From positions 372,001-436,000 of the forward strand of contig NZ_WWFG01000001.1 in the NCBI RefSeq assembly GCF_026127265.1: DNA of 64,000 nt. The letters are read 5' to 3'. This document shows, piece after piece, positions 1 through 9,440 of the stretch. The translations under genes and the position numbers were made by a program. Within the stretch, counting starts at the first letter, position 1. Every line of letters starts with the position of its first letter. The stretch comes from Nostoc sp. KVJ3. GTDB lineage: Bacteria; Cyanobacteriota; Cyanobacteriia; Cyanobacteriales; Nostocaceae. Under the pieces are notes generated by a model. That model saw only the letters and a list, made by a program, of their open reading frames with translations, searched no databases and was not told the origin of the DNA.

Positions 1-255
1 TTGGTTGTGCTAACGGATATTTACAGTGCAGGAGAACCCAATTTAGGGCAAATTACTGGTGAACAGCTAGCAGCAGAAATTGCTAAACAGCATTCGCACG
101 TAGTTTATCAACCAACTTTACCCTCAGTCCAAGAGTACTTATTAAAAACATTACGCCCAGGAGACTTGGCGCTGTTTTTAGGGGCTGGGAACTTGAATCA
201 GGTGATTCCTGAAGTAATTACTGCACTTTGCGAACCTGCTAAAGCTACATCTTAA
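1..255 (+). CDS. murC: UDP-N-acetylmuramate--L-alanine ligase, C-terminal end (truncated by window)
   Basis: Only the last 84 residues are present; the frame is open to the window edge, so the first codon here is not the real start. MurC adds L-alanine to UDP-N-acetylmuramate in the cytoplasm during peptidoglycan precursor synthesis. The visible part fits the C-terminal Mur ligase domain (DIYSAGE segment, then a GDLALFLGAGN stretch that is typical of MurC ends). It is followed after 125 bp by murB on the same strand, the usual cyanobacterial murC-murB order, which supports the assignment. Confidence 0.9.
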   Translation: MVVLTDIYSAGEPNLGQITGEQLAAEIAKQHSHVVYQPTLPSVQEYLLKTLRPGDLALFLGAGNLNQVIPEVITALCEPAKATS

Positions 256-380
256 AGTGGAGACTTTGCAAAGACTTTATTTCTGAGCAAAGCGCGCGTC
301 TAGCAACGGTTCCATCTGTGAACTCTATTACCGTATCTTTGCGGTAAATAAATGTAAAAATTTTACCAAAAAAAGTAAAG

Positions 381-1382
381 ATGACTATTTCCCAGGCAGC
401 TGGAAACGTCTGCACAGTTTCTGCTTTGAATACAAAGAAACATCAAACAAGTAATTCGGTGGATAGTGAAGTAATTTACTTACCAAATACTGATTGTACG
501 ATCAAGCCCCAGGCTTGCTTGTCAGCATTTACTTCCTATAGAGTTGGGGGAGCAGCTGATTTATACGTTGCTCCCCGAAACTTAGAAGCACTGCAAGCCA
601 GTCTGAAATACGCAAAAGAACGCGATCTAAAGGTGACAACACTGGGAGCAGGTTCTAACTTGCTAGTGAGCGATCGCGGGATATCAGGCTTAGTTATTGC
701 GACTCGTCATCTCCGCTTCAGCAACTTTGACCCTCAAACCGGTCAATTAACCGTTGCTGCTGGAGAATCAATTCCTAGCTTGGCATTGGCGGCAGCGGAA
801 TTAGGATGGCAAGGATTGGAGTGGGCTGTTGGCATCCCTGGAACAGCCGGTGGTGCTGTGGTGATGAATGCAGGGGCACATAATAGCTGTATCGCAGATA
901 TGTTAGTTAGTGCCGAGGTACTTTCACCCGATGGAACGCTGGAGACTCTTACCCCAGAACAGTTAGGTTATGGCTACCGGACTTCGTTATTGCAAGGTGG
1001 CGATCGCATAATCACCCAAGCTACCTTACAACTTGCACCAGGTGCAGACCCAGCGAAAGTTGTAGCACTCACCAAAGAACACAAAAAGCATCGGTTAAAC
1101 ACCCAACCATACAACTTCCCTAGTTGTGGGAGTGTGTTCCGCAATCCCAAACCTTACAGTGCTGGCTGGTTAATTGAACAAACTGGCCTCAAAGGCTACC
1201 AAATTGGTGGAGCGCAAGTAGCACTACTCCATGCTAATTTTATCGTTAACCGAGGTGGGGCAAAAGCCAGTGATATATTCTGTCTCATTCGCCACATCCA
1301 ACATCAGGTACAAGAACGTTGGTCTATTAATTTAGAACCAGAAGTCAAAATGCTCGGAGAGTTTCAAGGTGCTTGTGGATAG
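381..1382 (+). CDS. murB: UDP-N-acetylenolpyruvoylglucosamine reductase
   Basis: This is a 333-residue FAD-dependent reductase that turns UDP-GlcNAc-enolpyruvate into UDP-MurNAc using NADPH. The FAD-binding domain starts near residue 50 (SYRVGGAADLY, then TLGAGSNLLV). The substrate domain shows GYGYRTS, the catalytic serine in SCGSVFRNP, and the C-terminal glutamate in LEPEVKMLG. The N-terminal 40 residues are a weakly conserved extension common in cyanobacterial copies. The ATG at 381 is the first in frame after an A-rich leader. It lies downstream of murC and is probably cotranscribed with it. Confidence 0.95.
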   Translation: MTISQAAGNVCTVSALNTKKHQTSNSVDSEVIYLPNTDCTIKPQACLSAFTSYRVGGAADLYVAPRNLEALQASLKYAKERDLKVTTLGAGSNLLVSDRGISGLVIATRHLRFSNFDPQTGQLTVAAGESIPSLALAAAELGWQGLEWAVGIPGTAGGAVVMNAGAHNSCIADMLVSAEVLSPDGTLETLTPEQLGYGYRTSLLQGGDRIITQATLQLAPGADPAKVVALTKEHKKHRLNTQPYNFPSCGSVFRNPKPYSAGWLIEQTGLKGYQIGGAQVALLHANFIVNRGGAKASDIFCLIRHIQHQVQERWSINLEPEVKMLGEFQGACG

Positions 1383-1404
1383 GGAATGGGGAACGGGGAA
1401 TGGC
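1381..1404. repeat. Short heptamer-type repeat (GGGGAAT/GGGGAAC) after murB
   Basis: Imperfect tandem heptamers of the GGGGAAT type start at the murB stop codon. They are of the same STRR class as the arrays at 6040, 9595, 10558, 61258 and 62937. Confidence 0.6.
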
Positions 1405-1564
1405 TAATGGCAAAGATGATGCTGTAAGGAAAAACAATTGATAACCAATTGACCAATGCCCAATTCCCTGATGCATTAATTATTGGTAAAAAAAGAGGCA
1501 AATTACTTACCGCATCTATAATTGAATTTGATTTGTTATTCAACGCACACGCGTACAAATAATT

Positions 1565-1912
1565 ATGACAGGTAAAGGACAAGGATTCGGCTTTGGCTTA
1601 GGAAAAATGAAGGAACTGGCTGATGCTTTCAAGAAAGCACAACAAGTTCAAGAAGGCGCAAAGCGACTCCAAGAAGAATTGGAGCAAATGGAGATTCTAG
1701 GAGAATCTGGCGGTGGTCTGGTGAAGGTGATTGTCAGTGGGAACCAAGAACCCAAGCGGGTAGAAATTTCTCCAGATGCTCTAGGGGAAGGTGCAGAAGT
1801 ACTTTCCGATCTTGTGACAGTGGCAATGAAAGAAGCCTACAACAAGTCCACAGCAACAATGCGGGAACGAATGGAAGAATTGACCAGTGGGTTAGAGTTA
1901 CCTGGATTTTAG
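1565..1912 (+). CDS. ebfC: YbaB/EbfC family nucleoid-associated protein
   Basis: This 115-residue protein belongs to the YbaB/EbfC family, small dimeric DNA-binding proteins linked to the nucleoid. A glycine- and lysine-rich N-terminus is followed by a long charged helix (about residues 15-45), then the family signature GLVKVIVSGNQEPKRVEISPD and a helical C-terminus that ends in ELPGF. Length is normal for the family. It stands between murB and a phosphatase gene on the same strand, with repeat-filled spacers on both sides, so cotranscription is uncertain. Confidence 0.9.
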   Translation: MTGKGQGFGFGLGKMKELADAFKKAQQVQEGAKRLQEELEQMEILGESGGGLVKVIVSGNQEPKRVEISPDALGEGAEVLSDLVTVAMKEAYNKSTATMRERMEELTSGLELPGF

Positions 1913-1957
1913 TCATTGGTCAATAGTCATTAGTCATTAGTCAAAGGACAAAGGACA
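1913..1957. repeat. STRR heptamer array between ebfC and the phosphatase gene
   Basis: Tandem copies related to AGTCATT and then AGGACAA occupy most of the ebfC to phosphatase spacer. The end of the array supplies an in-frame ATG (at 1959) that probably is not the true start of the next gene. Confidence 0.7.
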
Positions 1958-1988
1958 AATGACTATTGACACAGGACAAAAAATATCT

Positions 1989-2468
1989 ATGCCTTACAAG
2001 TTGCTGTTTGTCTGCTTAGGTAACATCTGCCGATCGCCATCGGCAGAAAACATCATGAATCATCTAATTGAGCAAGCTGGCTTGAGCGAAAGCATCATCT
2101 GTGATTCTGCTGGTACATCTAGTTATCACATTGGTAGCCCACCTGACAGACGGATGAGTGCTGCGGCTGCTACAAAGTTGGGAATTAAACTGCGTGGTCA
2201 AGCACGCCAGTTTCAAAAGTCAGATTTTCAAGACTTTGATTTGATATTGGCAATGGATCAAGAAAATTATGAGAATATCCTCGCTCTTGATCAAACCAAG
2301 CAATATCAGCATAAAGTTCGTTTGATCTGTGAATTTTGCTCTCGACACACCTTAAAGGAAGTTCCAGATCCTTATTATGGTGGTCAAGACGGATTTAATG
2401 AGGTTATTGATTTACTAATTGACGCTTGTGAAGGTCTACTGACAAAAGTTAAAAGTGAGGAGTTATGA
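1989..2468 (+). CDS. Low-molecular-weight protein-tyrosine phosphatase
   Basis: This cytoplasmic phosphatase acts on phosphotyrosine. The P-loop CLGNICRS (C-x5-R-S) lies at residues 9-16 when counting from the ATG at 1989, and the catalytic aspartate is in EVPDPYYGG near the C-terminus. I chose 1989 (MPYKLLFVCLGN) because the family begins a few residues before the P-loop; the upstream in-frame ATG at 1959 lies at the edge of a repeat array. A role in dephosphorylating a BY-kinase is plausible for this family, but the only Wzz/CpsD-like fusion nearby (13254) lacks a tyrosine tail. Confidence 0.9.
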   Translation: MPYKLLFVCLGNICRSPSAENIMNHLIEQAGLSESIICDSAGTSSYHIGSPPDRRMSAAAATKLGIKLRGQARQFQKSDFQDFDLILAMDQENYENILALDQTKQYQHKVRLICEFCSRHTLKEVPDPYYGGQDGFNEVIDLLIDACEGLLTKVKSEEL

Positions 2469-2526
2469 GTTAGGAGTTATGAGTTAGGAGTTTTAATTCC
2501 TCACTCCTCACTTTTAACTCCTAACT
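2459..2526. terminator. Repeat-derived hairpin between convergent genes
   Basis: GAGTTA/GGAGTT heptamers on the left face their reverse complements (TCCTCACT, AACTCCTAACT) on the right and can form a long stem. It lies between the phosphatase (plus) and the response regulator (minus) and could stop transcription from both sides. Confidence 0.5.
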
Positions 2527-2527
2527 T

Positions 2528-3211
2528 TTATTCCACCAGACCATGCTTCATGGCAAAACGCACTAATTCGGCTCGGTTGCTGGTTGAGGTTTTTCTTAAT
2601 AAACTGCTAACGTACTTTTCCACTGTACGAGGACTCAGGTGTAGTTGATGACCCATATCGGCATTAGACAGACCATGAGTCAATAACTCTAAGACTTCTT
2701 GTTCTCTATGAGTTAGGGATGAGTGCAAGTGCGATTTCTGAATTTGAGTGGACAGAGAATTATGGGCATCCCCCGCTTTTGTTGAGGCGGAAATGCCCAA
2801 ACTCTCTTTATGGGAAAAGCGATACTCCGATTGAATAATTTGCGATCGCTCCAAAAGATTGCGGATTGCTGCTGCTAATTCTTCCAATTCAAAAGGCTTT
2901 GGTAAATATAAATCGCACCCTGACTGGTAGCCCAGAATTCTTTCCTGGGTCTTAGTTCGGGCTGTTAATAAAATTACAGGTAATAACCGAAACATTGATT
3001 GTTGACGCACCCGACGCACCAGTTCGTAGCCATTCATCTGTGGCATGATTATATCCGTAACAATCAAATCAGGATTATACTCATCCACCATAGACAAAGC
3101 CTCTTGACCGTCATTAGCCGTTATTACACAGTAGCCAGACAGTTCAAGATAGTCGCTCACAGACAGACGAGTGCCCAAATCATCATCCACTACAAGGATA
3201 GTCAAGGGCAT
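2528..3211 (-). CDS. Response regulator, receiver plus LuxR-type HTH (Rre1/Ycf29-like)
   Basis: The receiver domain starts MPLTILVVDDD, with the phospho-acceptor aspartate in PDLIVTDIIMPQMNG and the conserved lysine in YLPKPFE. A LuxR/NarL-type helix-turn-helix follows (LTHREQEVLELLTHGLSNADMG, then LSPRTVEKYVSSLLRK). The receiver resembles the conserved cyanobacterial regulator Rre1 (chloroplast Ycf29), a stress regulator paired with Hik2; that identity is from memory of the family, so the symbol is left blank. A longer frame begins at 3283, but 3211 places the start directly at the receiver domain. No kinase gene lies beside it. Confidence 0.85.
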   Translation of the reverse strand: MPLTILVVDDDLGTRLSVSDYLELSGYCVITANDGQEALSMVDEYNPDLIVTDIIMPQMNGYELVRRVRQQSMFRLLPVILLTARTKTQERILGYQSGCDLYLPKPFELEELAAAIRNLLERSQIIQSEYRFSHKESLGISASTKAGDAHNSLSTQIQKSHLHSSLTHREQEVLELLTHGLSNADMGHQLHLSPRTVEKYVSSLLRKTSTSNRAELVRFAMKHGLVE

Positions 3212-3283
3212 GGATAATACACCCCTAGCATTTTTTTTACTCAGAAATTTGCTTCTACGCCCTTCATCAGTGAACACTGGCAA

Positions 3284-3842
3284 GAATAGTGTTCTTATGT
3301 TTCATACTATGACAGGATTACCAGGTAATTATTGCCTTCAGGGTCTATTTATAAAGAAAATCTTAAATCTTTAGGAGGATTAACGAAGTGTAACTTAACC
3401 TTTGAGTCACTCTGCTTAGGAGGCATAGAGAGCTTTTTAATTTGTAATAACTCATTAATAAGGCAGAGTTAGATATTTATTATAGTATAAATTAATATTA
3501 ATTTTATCAGTAATTTACCAAAATATTAGTAGTACCTATTATGTTTGAAGACGCGCCTATAAGAATAGGCTGTAGGGGCAATTCATGAATTGCCTCTACG
3601 TAAATAAAGCGCAGTCTCACATAGAATTGAAACTTGGGATTTTATCTCAAGTTCTGGATAAAGCTCAGATTTAATTGATATCACGTAACTTAAAGTTACC
3701 AGAAAACTCTTAATTATGAACTTAGAAAAGCTAAATTAGTGATATACAGTTCAATATTTATAGCGGTTATAATGAATACCCTATAATTCACAAAGCAATC
3801 CAAATAATTTTTTAGGTACATTTAAAGCGCACAGAATTATCA
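3284..3842. other. Intergenic region with a 28-bp palindrome
   Basis: There is no convincing gene in these 559 bp between divergent genes. An almost perfect 28-bp palindrome lies at 3572-3599 (GTAGGGGCAATTC, then GAATTGCCTCTAC); a variant of it is embedded in the small element at 53230. The rest is AT-rich and should contain the promoters of the response regulator and of smpB. Confidence 0.6.
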
Positions 3843-4310
3843 ATGAGCGACAAGAACGAAGGTTACAAAGTTATTGCTGACAACCGTCAAGCCCGTTATT
3901 TGTATGAAATTCTGGAAACTTACGAAGCCGGAATTGAGTTGACAGGAACCGAGGTTAAGTCAATTCGTGCGGGTAAAGTCAATCTTCAAGATGGCTATGC
4001 TTTGCTTCGCAATGGCGAAGCATGGTTGATCAATATTCATATCTCACCTTACAACGCCAGCGGACAATATTTTAATCATGAACCACGGCGGACACGCAAG
4101 CTGCTGTTGCATCGTCAAGAACTCCGCAAGCTAATTGGCAAAGTAGAACAGCAGGGTTTAACTTTAATCCCTTTGAAAATGTATCTTAAACGGGGCTGGG
4201 TAAAAGTGAGTATAGCCCTTGGCAAAGGTAAAAAGCTCCACGATAAGCGAGAAGACCTGAAACGACGACAAGATCAGCGTGACATTCAACGGGCAATGAA
4301 AAGTTATTAA
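3843..4310 (+). CDS. smpB: SsrA-binding protein SmpB
   Basis: SmpB binds tmRNA and brings it to stalled ribosomes in trans-translation. The 155-residue protein is of family length: it begins with the disordered NEGYKVIADNRQARYLYEILETYEAG, has the GTEVKSIRAGKVNLQDGYA core, and ends in the basic tail KREDLKRRQDQRDIQRAMK that inserts in the ribosome. The ATG at 3843 matches the family start. tmRNA itself was not found in the window. Confidence 0.97.
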   Translation: MSDKNEGYKVIADNRQARYLYEILETYEAGIELTGTEVKSIRAGKVNLQDGYALLRNGEAWLINIHISPYNASGQYFNHEPRRTRKLLLHRQELRKLIGKVEQQGLTLIPLKMYLKRGWVKVSIALGKGKKLHDKREDLKRRQDQRDIQRAMKSY

Positions 4311-4344
4311 AGGTAATCTTCGCCAAGATACTACACCAGAGTAG

Positions 4345-4384
4345 AAGTTTGTCAGTTGTTTTTCTATTGAACAACTGACAACTT
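4345..4384. terminator. Strong hairpin between smpB and the IctB-like gene
   Basis: AAGTTTGTCAGTTGTT (4345-4360) pairs with AACAACTGACAACTT (4370-4384) around a short T-rich loop. It sits between convergent genes and probably is a bidirectional terminator. Confidence 0.75.
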
Positions 4385-4392
4385 TATGAATG

Positions 4393-5829
4393 TTAGTTTA
4401 CTGCTGGTTCGGAGTTAGAGGAATTTATCTGGTTTTGAGCTAAAGGTGTCCAGTAACTGGCAATTAAACCTACGATCAGCCACCAGAGGCTATTGACTTC
4501 AGGACGATACCAAACAGTATCTACAGTTCCGTGAGCTAGCATACCCAACAAAATAGCGATCGCTCCAATTAACCAAAATCCTTCTCCACTTCTCAATCGT
4601 CGCAATCGTTGCACTTGCAAAACTGCCGTATTAAATGTGACAATTATCAGCCAGAGAAAGCAGCCTAAACCAACAAAGCCAGTTTCTACAGTCACTTCAA
4701 ACAAAATGGAATAAGCACTCAAAGCAGTGTAACGAGGGTGTTGGTAGAGCGGATAAACTTTATTAAAAGAGTTGTGTCCGGGGCCAATGCCAAAAATTGG
4801 GCGATCGCGAATCATCTCAAAGACAGCATCCCACACATTTCGGCGAAAATTATTACTGCTATCTTTGCGATCGACAAAAATACTGAACACTCGCAGACGG
4901 ACTGGCTCTACAAATATCACTGCTAGCAGTAATAGTCCGATCAAACCCCCCAAAACAATTGGTAGCGCCCAAGTACGCCAAAAACGAGGCATTTCTACGC
5001 TTTTCCAATAAACTAGCAATGCCATCACAGCCAAAACTGCCACCACTAATCCAATCCAACCGCCACGACTAAAAGTCAGAATCAGGCAGGCAGCATTGAC
5101 AATCAGCATTGTTAATGCTAGAGCTTTTTTGAGCCAGCTTTGCCATGCAAAAATTGCTACTAAGCTAAAAATTACTGCTGGTAAGAGGTATCCAGCCAGT
5201 AAGTTGGGATTGCCCAAATAACTGTAGACTCTTGTAGTCTTAGACAGAGGAGATTCTGGATCAACCCAAGTTGCCAGTGCTGTGGCTCCAAAAAACCATT
5301 GCCGCAATCCATAAACACTGACAATTAAAGATACGTGTAGATAAAGGATGATAATCCAAGACCGGAGGCGAGGCGACCTTAATACCCTGGCACAAAGGGT
5401 AAATAGTAGCAAATACAAGGTCAACGTTCCCAAGTCATTAAGTGCCGCCTTTTTCACTGGTGATAATGCTGTTGCAATTGCGGCAACTCCCCAGTAGAGC
5501 AATACCAACACGTGAATAGGAGTGACTGACGAGATATTTGCTGGTGTTGCTTCATCAGATAAAGTCAACAACAGCCAAAATCCCACACAAGCCACCAGCA
5601 ACAAGCCCACCAATGTACTCGAAGCAAAAGGTGCAAGGGCATATACTAAGCTGAGTAAAGCCGCTGCAATCGCATCTCCCCACTGGATCAAGACGCTGGT
5701 TTGCCGCCAAGAACTTAACAGTCCGACCAGATAACGGTGTACGTAACTGGTAGCAAGATATTCTTTGAGCGGTAAAGATGATAAAGTAAATCGTTGCCAG
5801 ACTAAATTCATAAAAAACATTGCGAGCAA
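4393..5829 (-). CDS. IctB-like / O-antigen ligase superfamily membrane protein
   Basis: This 478-residue polytopic protein has about ten hydrophobic segments. The Wzy_C signature lies around residues 325-365 (NFRRNVWDAVFEMIRDRPIFGIGPGHNSFNKVYP). It resembles cyanobacterial IctB, once proposed as a bicarbonate transporter and now placed in the O-antigen ligase/polymerase superfamily; transport has not been proven for the family. The first ATG of MLAMFFMNLVWQRF is used, though the Met at residue 7 is also possible. It is monocistronic, with a hairpin behind it. A second superfamily member is at 62306. Confidence 0.8.
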   Translation of the reverse strand: MLAMFFMNLVWQRFTLSSLPLKEYLATSYVHRYLVGLLSSWRQTSVLIQWGDAIAAALLSLVYALAPFASSTLVGLLLVACVGFWLLLTLSDEATPANISSVTPIHVLVLLYWGVAAIATALSPVKKAALNDLGTLTLYLLLFTLCARVLRSPRLRSWIIILYLHVSLIVSVYGLRQWFFGATALATWVDPESPLSKTTRVYSYLGNPNLLAGYLLPAVIFSLVAIFAWQSWLKKALALTMLIVNAACLILTFSRGGWIGLVVAVLAVMALLVYWKSVEMPRFWRTWALPIVLGGLIGLLLLAVIFVEPVRLRVFSIFVDRKDSSNNFRRNVWDAVFEMIRDRPIFGIGPGHNSFNKVYPLYQHPRYTALSAYSILFEVTVETGFVGLGCFLWLIIVTFNTAVLQVQRLRRLRSGEGFWLIGAIAILLGMLAHGTVDTVWYRPEVNSLWWLIVGLIASYWTPLAQNQINSSNSEPAVN

Positions 5830-6039
5830 TTAGTCTGCCGACGCAGAACTTGGAATTGATCATAATGCCTATGGCTATAAAAAGGTAATAACAAAGAGTG
5901 AACTACCCACCTAGTTAAACATCGCATGATGGCGCTCTTATTCCTAGCCATCACCCGCTACCTTCACTCCAAAACCACTTCAGCCAATATCAAATTAATA
6001 TAGCCCTTCATGTACTTAATACTTTAAAATACCTCTTTT

Positions 6040-6066
6040 CCAATGCCCAATGCCCAATGCCCATAT
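6040..6066. repeat. STRR array (CCAATGC heptamer)
   Basis: Three and a half tandem copies of CCAATGC lie directly after the stop codon of the minus-strand histidine kinase. The remaining spacer (5830-6039) holds nothing recognisable. Confidence 0.8.
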
Positions 6067-6068
6067 AA

Positions 6069-7658
6069 TTAGACATCGCTAATTGCTTGTGATGGAGTCG
6101 CCAATTGGAGTGGCAAAGAAAGCACATAACGATATCCTGATTCTGGTGAACCTTGAATCAAAATTTGTCCGCTGTGCAACTCTGCCAGTTGACAACTTAG
6201 CAATAAACCCAAACTTTCACGAGAAAGACTTCCATTTGATTTAGCTAAATTTATACCGGAACTAGCAGGAAAGAAATTTGAGTGGGAATCACTCAAGTTT
6301 TTTGAATTGTCCACTGTTACTGATGAAATATCTAGTTGCTCCTGGCTTTCTGTATGATTACTGTAAGCTGTTGCTTCACCTGTAAACTCCAACAGCGACA
6401 AGGAATTGAGACGTAAGTAAGGATCAACCTCAGTGATCCCATCCCCTAGCCAGGGATGAGAAACCCAAATAGTGATATTGAGTGTATCTTCCTTGTAAGA
6501 TACATGAATGCGAACAAAGCTACCTGTAGCTGAAAGTTGAATCACACTGAAAACCAAGTGATAAAGCATTTGTCGCACCTTATCTTTATCTAAGGGCCAA
6601 ATGCGATTCCGTCCCGGTTCTATAGAGAGGCGAATATCTTGCTCACGCCGATGAGCCGCTTCTTCTAAGCTATTGATAGCTTGTTGACATAGCATTTCTA
6701 TATCCACAGGAGCGAGATTTAGCACAGTTGAGTTGTCATCCGTCGCTCCTAGTTCGGTAATTTCGTTTACTAGGGAAAGTAAGTAGCGACCACTGTGTTG
6801 AATAATTTCCAAATATTCTCTCTGCTTAGTTGTCAAAGGCCCATAAATCTCACGTCCTAAAACACTAGCCATACCAAGTACAGACGTTAAGGGCGTGCGT
6901 AACTCGTGAGTTAGCTGACCTAAAAGTTCCAGTTTCAGTTGCTTGGTAGAAACAGAGTCGCTATCTTTGGTGGGTGCAGTAATTTTAATCTCAGTATTAC
7001 GTTCTTCATTGAGTGAAAATATTCGAGCGTTCTTGGCGGCGCTTGATTCGAGTTTTCCTTGCAGGAGTCGGTTACGCTCAAATTCACTCATGCTCCAACG
7101 AGCGATGATTTGCAAAAACTCAATGTCTCTAGGTGCAAAATTGCGCGGCACTAAATCCATGACCGCCAATGCTCCCAAGCAATGACCCTCAGCATCAATC
7201 AGTGGGGCTCCTAAGTAAGCACGAATACCATAATCCTGTACCAACTTGCTGCTAGCAAGAACTGGATCTGTAAGTTTATGTGTATCATTAATTACAAATA
7301 TTTGTAAACTCTCTACTACCTGAGTGCAAAAGGATTCCCGGCGTAACAGTTGGCGATTTTGTGCCAAATGATTCATTAGCCCCAGTCTCGATAAGCCCAC
7401 CGCCGACTTAAACCAGTGCCGGTCTTGATCCACAAATCCCAATATGGAAATTGGTGATTCCAAAAAGTGGGCAGCAGTCTGTGTGGCTTCTTCAAAAACC
7501 GGAATCGTTTCTGGTTGCCGCAAACCTAAATCCGACAAAGCTTTGAGGCGTTGTTGTTCTCTTGATTCATGAGAATCCCAACCATCCTTTAGGGCAAATA
7601 ATTTGTTTTCAGGCTCTATCATTGCCACTGCTACCTTAATAATTTCTCGATCCTGCAA
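6069..7658 (-). CDS. GAF-domain sensor histidine kinase, degenerate ATPase domain
   Basis: This 529-residue protein has a GAF domain (about residues 40-200, including FGFVDQDRHWFKS-like and YLGAPLIDAEGHCLGALAVMD segments) and a HisKA domain with the H-box LGQLTHELRTPLTSVLG near residue 250. The following HATPase region is unusual: where the N-box asparagine is expected the sequence reads MLYHLVFSVIQLS, and the G1 position reads SHPWLGDGI. A G2-like stretch (LGLLLSCQLAELHSGQI) is kept. It may bind nucleotide poorly or not at all. No transmembrane segment is evident. No regulator gene is adjacent. The start could also be the Met at residue 13. Confidence 0.85.
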   Translation of the reverse strand: MQDREIIKVAVAMIEPENKLFALKDGWDSHESREQQRLKALSDLGLRQPETIPVFEEATQTAAHFLESPISILGFVDQDRHWFKSAVGLSRLGLMNHLAQNRQLLRRESFCTQVVESLQIFVINDTHKLTDPVLASSKLVQDYGIRAYLGAPLIDAEGHCLGALAVMDLVPRNFAPRDIEFLQIIARWSMSEFERNRLLQGKLESSAAKNARIFSLNEERNTEIKITAPTKDSDSVSTKQLKLELLGQLTHELRTPLTSVLGMASVLGREIYGPLTTKQREYLEIIQHSGRYLLSLVNEITELGATDDNSTVLNLAPVDIEMLCQQAINSLEEAAHRREQDIRLSIEPGRNRIWPLDKDKVRQMLYHLVFSVIQLSATGSFVRIHVSYKEDTLNITIWVSHPWLGDGITEVDPYLRLNSLSLLEFTGEATAYSNHTESQEQLDISSVTVDNSKNLSDSHSNFFPASSGINLAKSNGSLSRESLGLLLSCQLAELHSGQILIQGSPESGYRYVLSLPLQLATPSQAISDV

Positions 7659-8174
7659 TTGATATAAGCCCTATTTCTGGGTTATCAATTGCTATCTTTA
7701 AGCATTCCCTAATTTTGCCTCTGACAAACAAGTTTGGGACAAAAATTTTTTATCCCTTACATGAAGTTGGCAACGCGGTATGAACTAGTTACTATTTACA
7801 GGCGCTGAATGTTCTTTATTTAGAACTGGTGTAGTATTTATTGCTTAAGATTTTGCAGTCAGACTGCGTTAGATTTGGATTCAGCCAGGGTAAGCTAGTG
7901 CTAAGGATAAAATACAAAGGGGCTGTCATTTTTTATGTACAGAAGGGAAAGTTCTTACTGGTATATTCAAAGTAAATTTACTTAATAATTTTTATAAAAG
8001 CGTAGCTTTTGTGGCAGTTATTACTGATAAGAGCTAGCATAGATGGCTGACAATCCTAGATAGTTGATATAACTCTCGAACTAGTAGATTAACCTATTAC
8101 AATTTTCAGCATAAAATTGTACAGGTTTTTCTCTTTTTTCCATACGAGGAAATATTTTTTGAGGATAATTGGTA
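7659..8174. other. Intergenic region, no gene seen
   Basis: These 516 bp separate the divergent kinase and aminotransferase genes. I see no coding frame, RNA gene or clear repeat. It must contain the promoter of the polysaccharide/exosortase locus. Confidence 0.5.
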
Positions 8175-9440
8175 ATGACTAAAATGAGCATTAGAGTTCC
8201 TTTTGTAGACCTGAAGTTACAACACGAACCAATTCAAAGACAATTGCAATATGCAATTCAATCTGTATTGGAACGGGGAGATTTTATTTTAGGGCAAGCA
8301 CTCTCAGATTTTGAAGCAGCATTTGCGTCAGTATCGGGGACAGCTTATGGGGTTGGTGTTGCATCAGGAACAGATGCGATCGCTCTTGGATTACAAGCTT
8401 GTAATATTGGTACTGGTGATGAAGTAATTTTACCAGCAAACACTTTTATCGCCACCTTGATTGGGGTTATCCGGGCTGGTGCAAAGCCAATTTTGGTAGA
8501 TTGCGATCGCCAAACAGCTTTAATTGATTTAGAGGCCGCAGCCAAGGCAATTACACCTCAGACTAAAGCAATTATCCCTGTGCATCTCTATGGTCAGATG
8601 GTATCACCGCGTGAATTATTGAACTTTGCTGATACCTACAAACTATTAATTTTTGAAGATGCCGCCCAAGCACACCTCGCCCAAAGAGACGGATATCACG
8701 CCGGTTCAGTAGGAATAGCAGCAGCTTTTAGTTTCTATCCTAGTAAAAATTTGGGAGCATTTGGGGATGGAGGAATGTTGCTGACACGAGATTCCGATGT
8801 CGCCCAGAAGATGGTACGCTTGCGAAATTATGGTGCATCGCAAAAGTATTTTCACACTGAAGCAGGTACAAATAGCCGCTTGGATACCTTACAAGCAGCA
8901 GTATTGCACCAGAAACTACCATACTTACCACAATGGAATCGCGATCGCCTGAATATTGCCCAGCAGTATGATAATGAACTAGCGCCCTTGGCAACTGCTG
9001 GCATTATCCCTCTAGAAAACCAAAGTGGTACAGGACACGTTTATCATCTTTATGTGATTAAAATCGATGATTCTTGCCCAATAGAACGCCTACAACTCCA
9101 GGAAAAACTCACAGCAGCAGGGATTCAAACTGGCATTCACTATCCTATTCCTTGTCATCTCCAGCCAGCATTTAGCAACTTAGGCTATCAACCAGGAGAT
9201 TTTCCCCAAGCAGAGAAGTTATCACAGCAAATATTATCATTACCGATGTATCCTGGTTTGAGCAGTAGCCAAGTTAAAGAAGTTGTAGCTGCGATCGCTA
9301 ATGCAGTCTCAACGAGTTATAAGGCAGATAATCTATCTTCTGCTGATTGGTTAGGACTCGATAATCCCGCCCTAGAAGTCCCAATAAATCAAAAAGCAGA
9401 CAACATATCTCCTGCTGACCTTGACAGCGTGGTAGTTTGA
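8175..9440 (+). CDS. DegT/DnrJ/EryC1/StrS family aminotransferase
   Basis: This is a PLP-dependent sugar aminotransferase of about 421 residues. Family marks are VPFVDLKLQHEPI at the start, SGTDAIALGLQA, LIFEDAAQAHLAQ and the PLP lysine in SFYPSKNLGAFGDGG near residue 190. It likely adds an amino group to a keto-sugar nucleotide for a surface polysaccharide. The ATG at 8175 has GAGGA nine bases upstream; a TTG at 8169 is also in frame. The last 45 residues, with ADNLSSAD and ADNISPAD copies, extend past the usual end. It opens the exopolysaccharide/exosortase locus. Confidence 0.9.
   Translation: MTKMSIRVPFVDLKLQHEPIQRQLQYAIQSVLERGDFILGQALSDFEAAFASVSGTAYGVGVASGTDAIALGLQACNIGTGDEVILPANTFIATLIGVIRAGAKPILVDCDRQTALIDLEAAAKAITPQTKAIIPVHLYGQMVSPRELLNFADTYKLLIFEDAAQAHLAQRDGYHAGSVGIAAAFSFYPSKNLGAFGDGGMLLTRDSDVAQKMVRLRNYGASQKYFHTEAGTNSRLDTLQAAVLHQKLPYLPQWNRDRLNIAQQYDNELAPLATAGIIPLENQSGTGHVYHLYVIKIDDSCPIERLQLQEKLTAAGIQTGIHYPIPCHLQPAFSNLGYQPGDFPQAEKLSQQILSLPMYPGLSSSQVKEVVAAIANAVSTSYKADNLSSADWLGLDNPALEVPINQKADNISPADLDSVVV

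Noticed and set aside
1364..1582. Minus-strand frame between murB and ebfC
   Set aside because: It is composed mainly of antisense repeat sequence and starts inside ebfC; no ribosome binding site or recognisable content.
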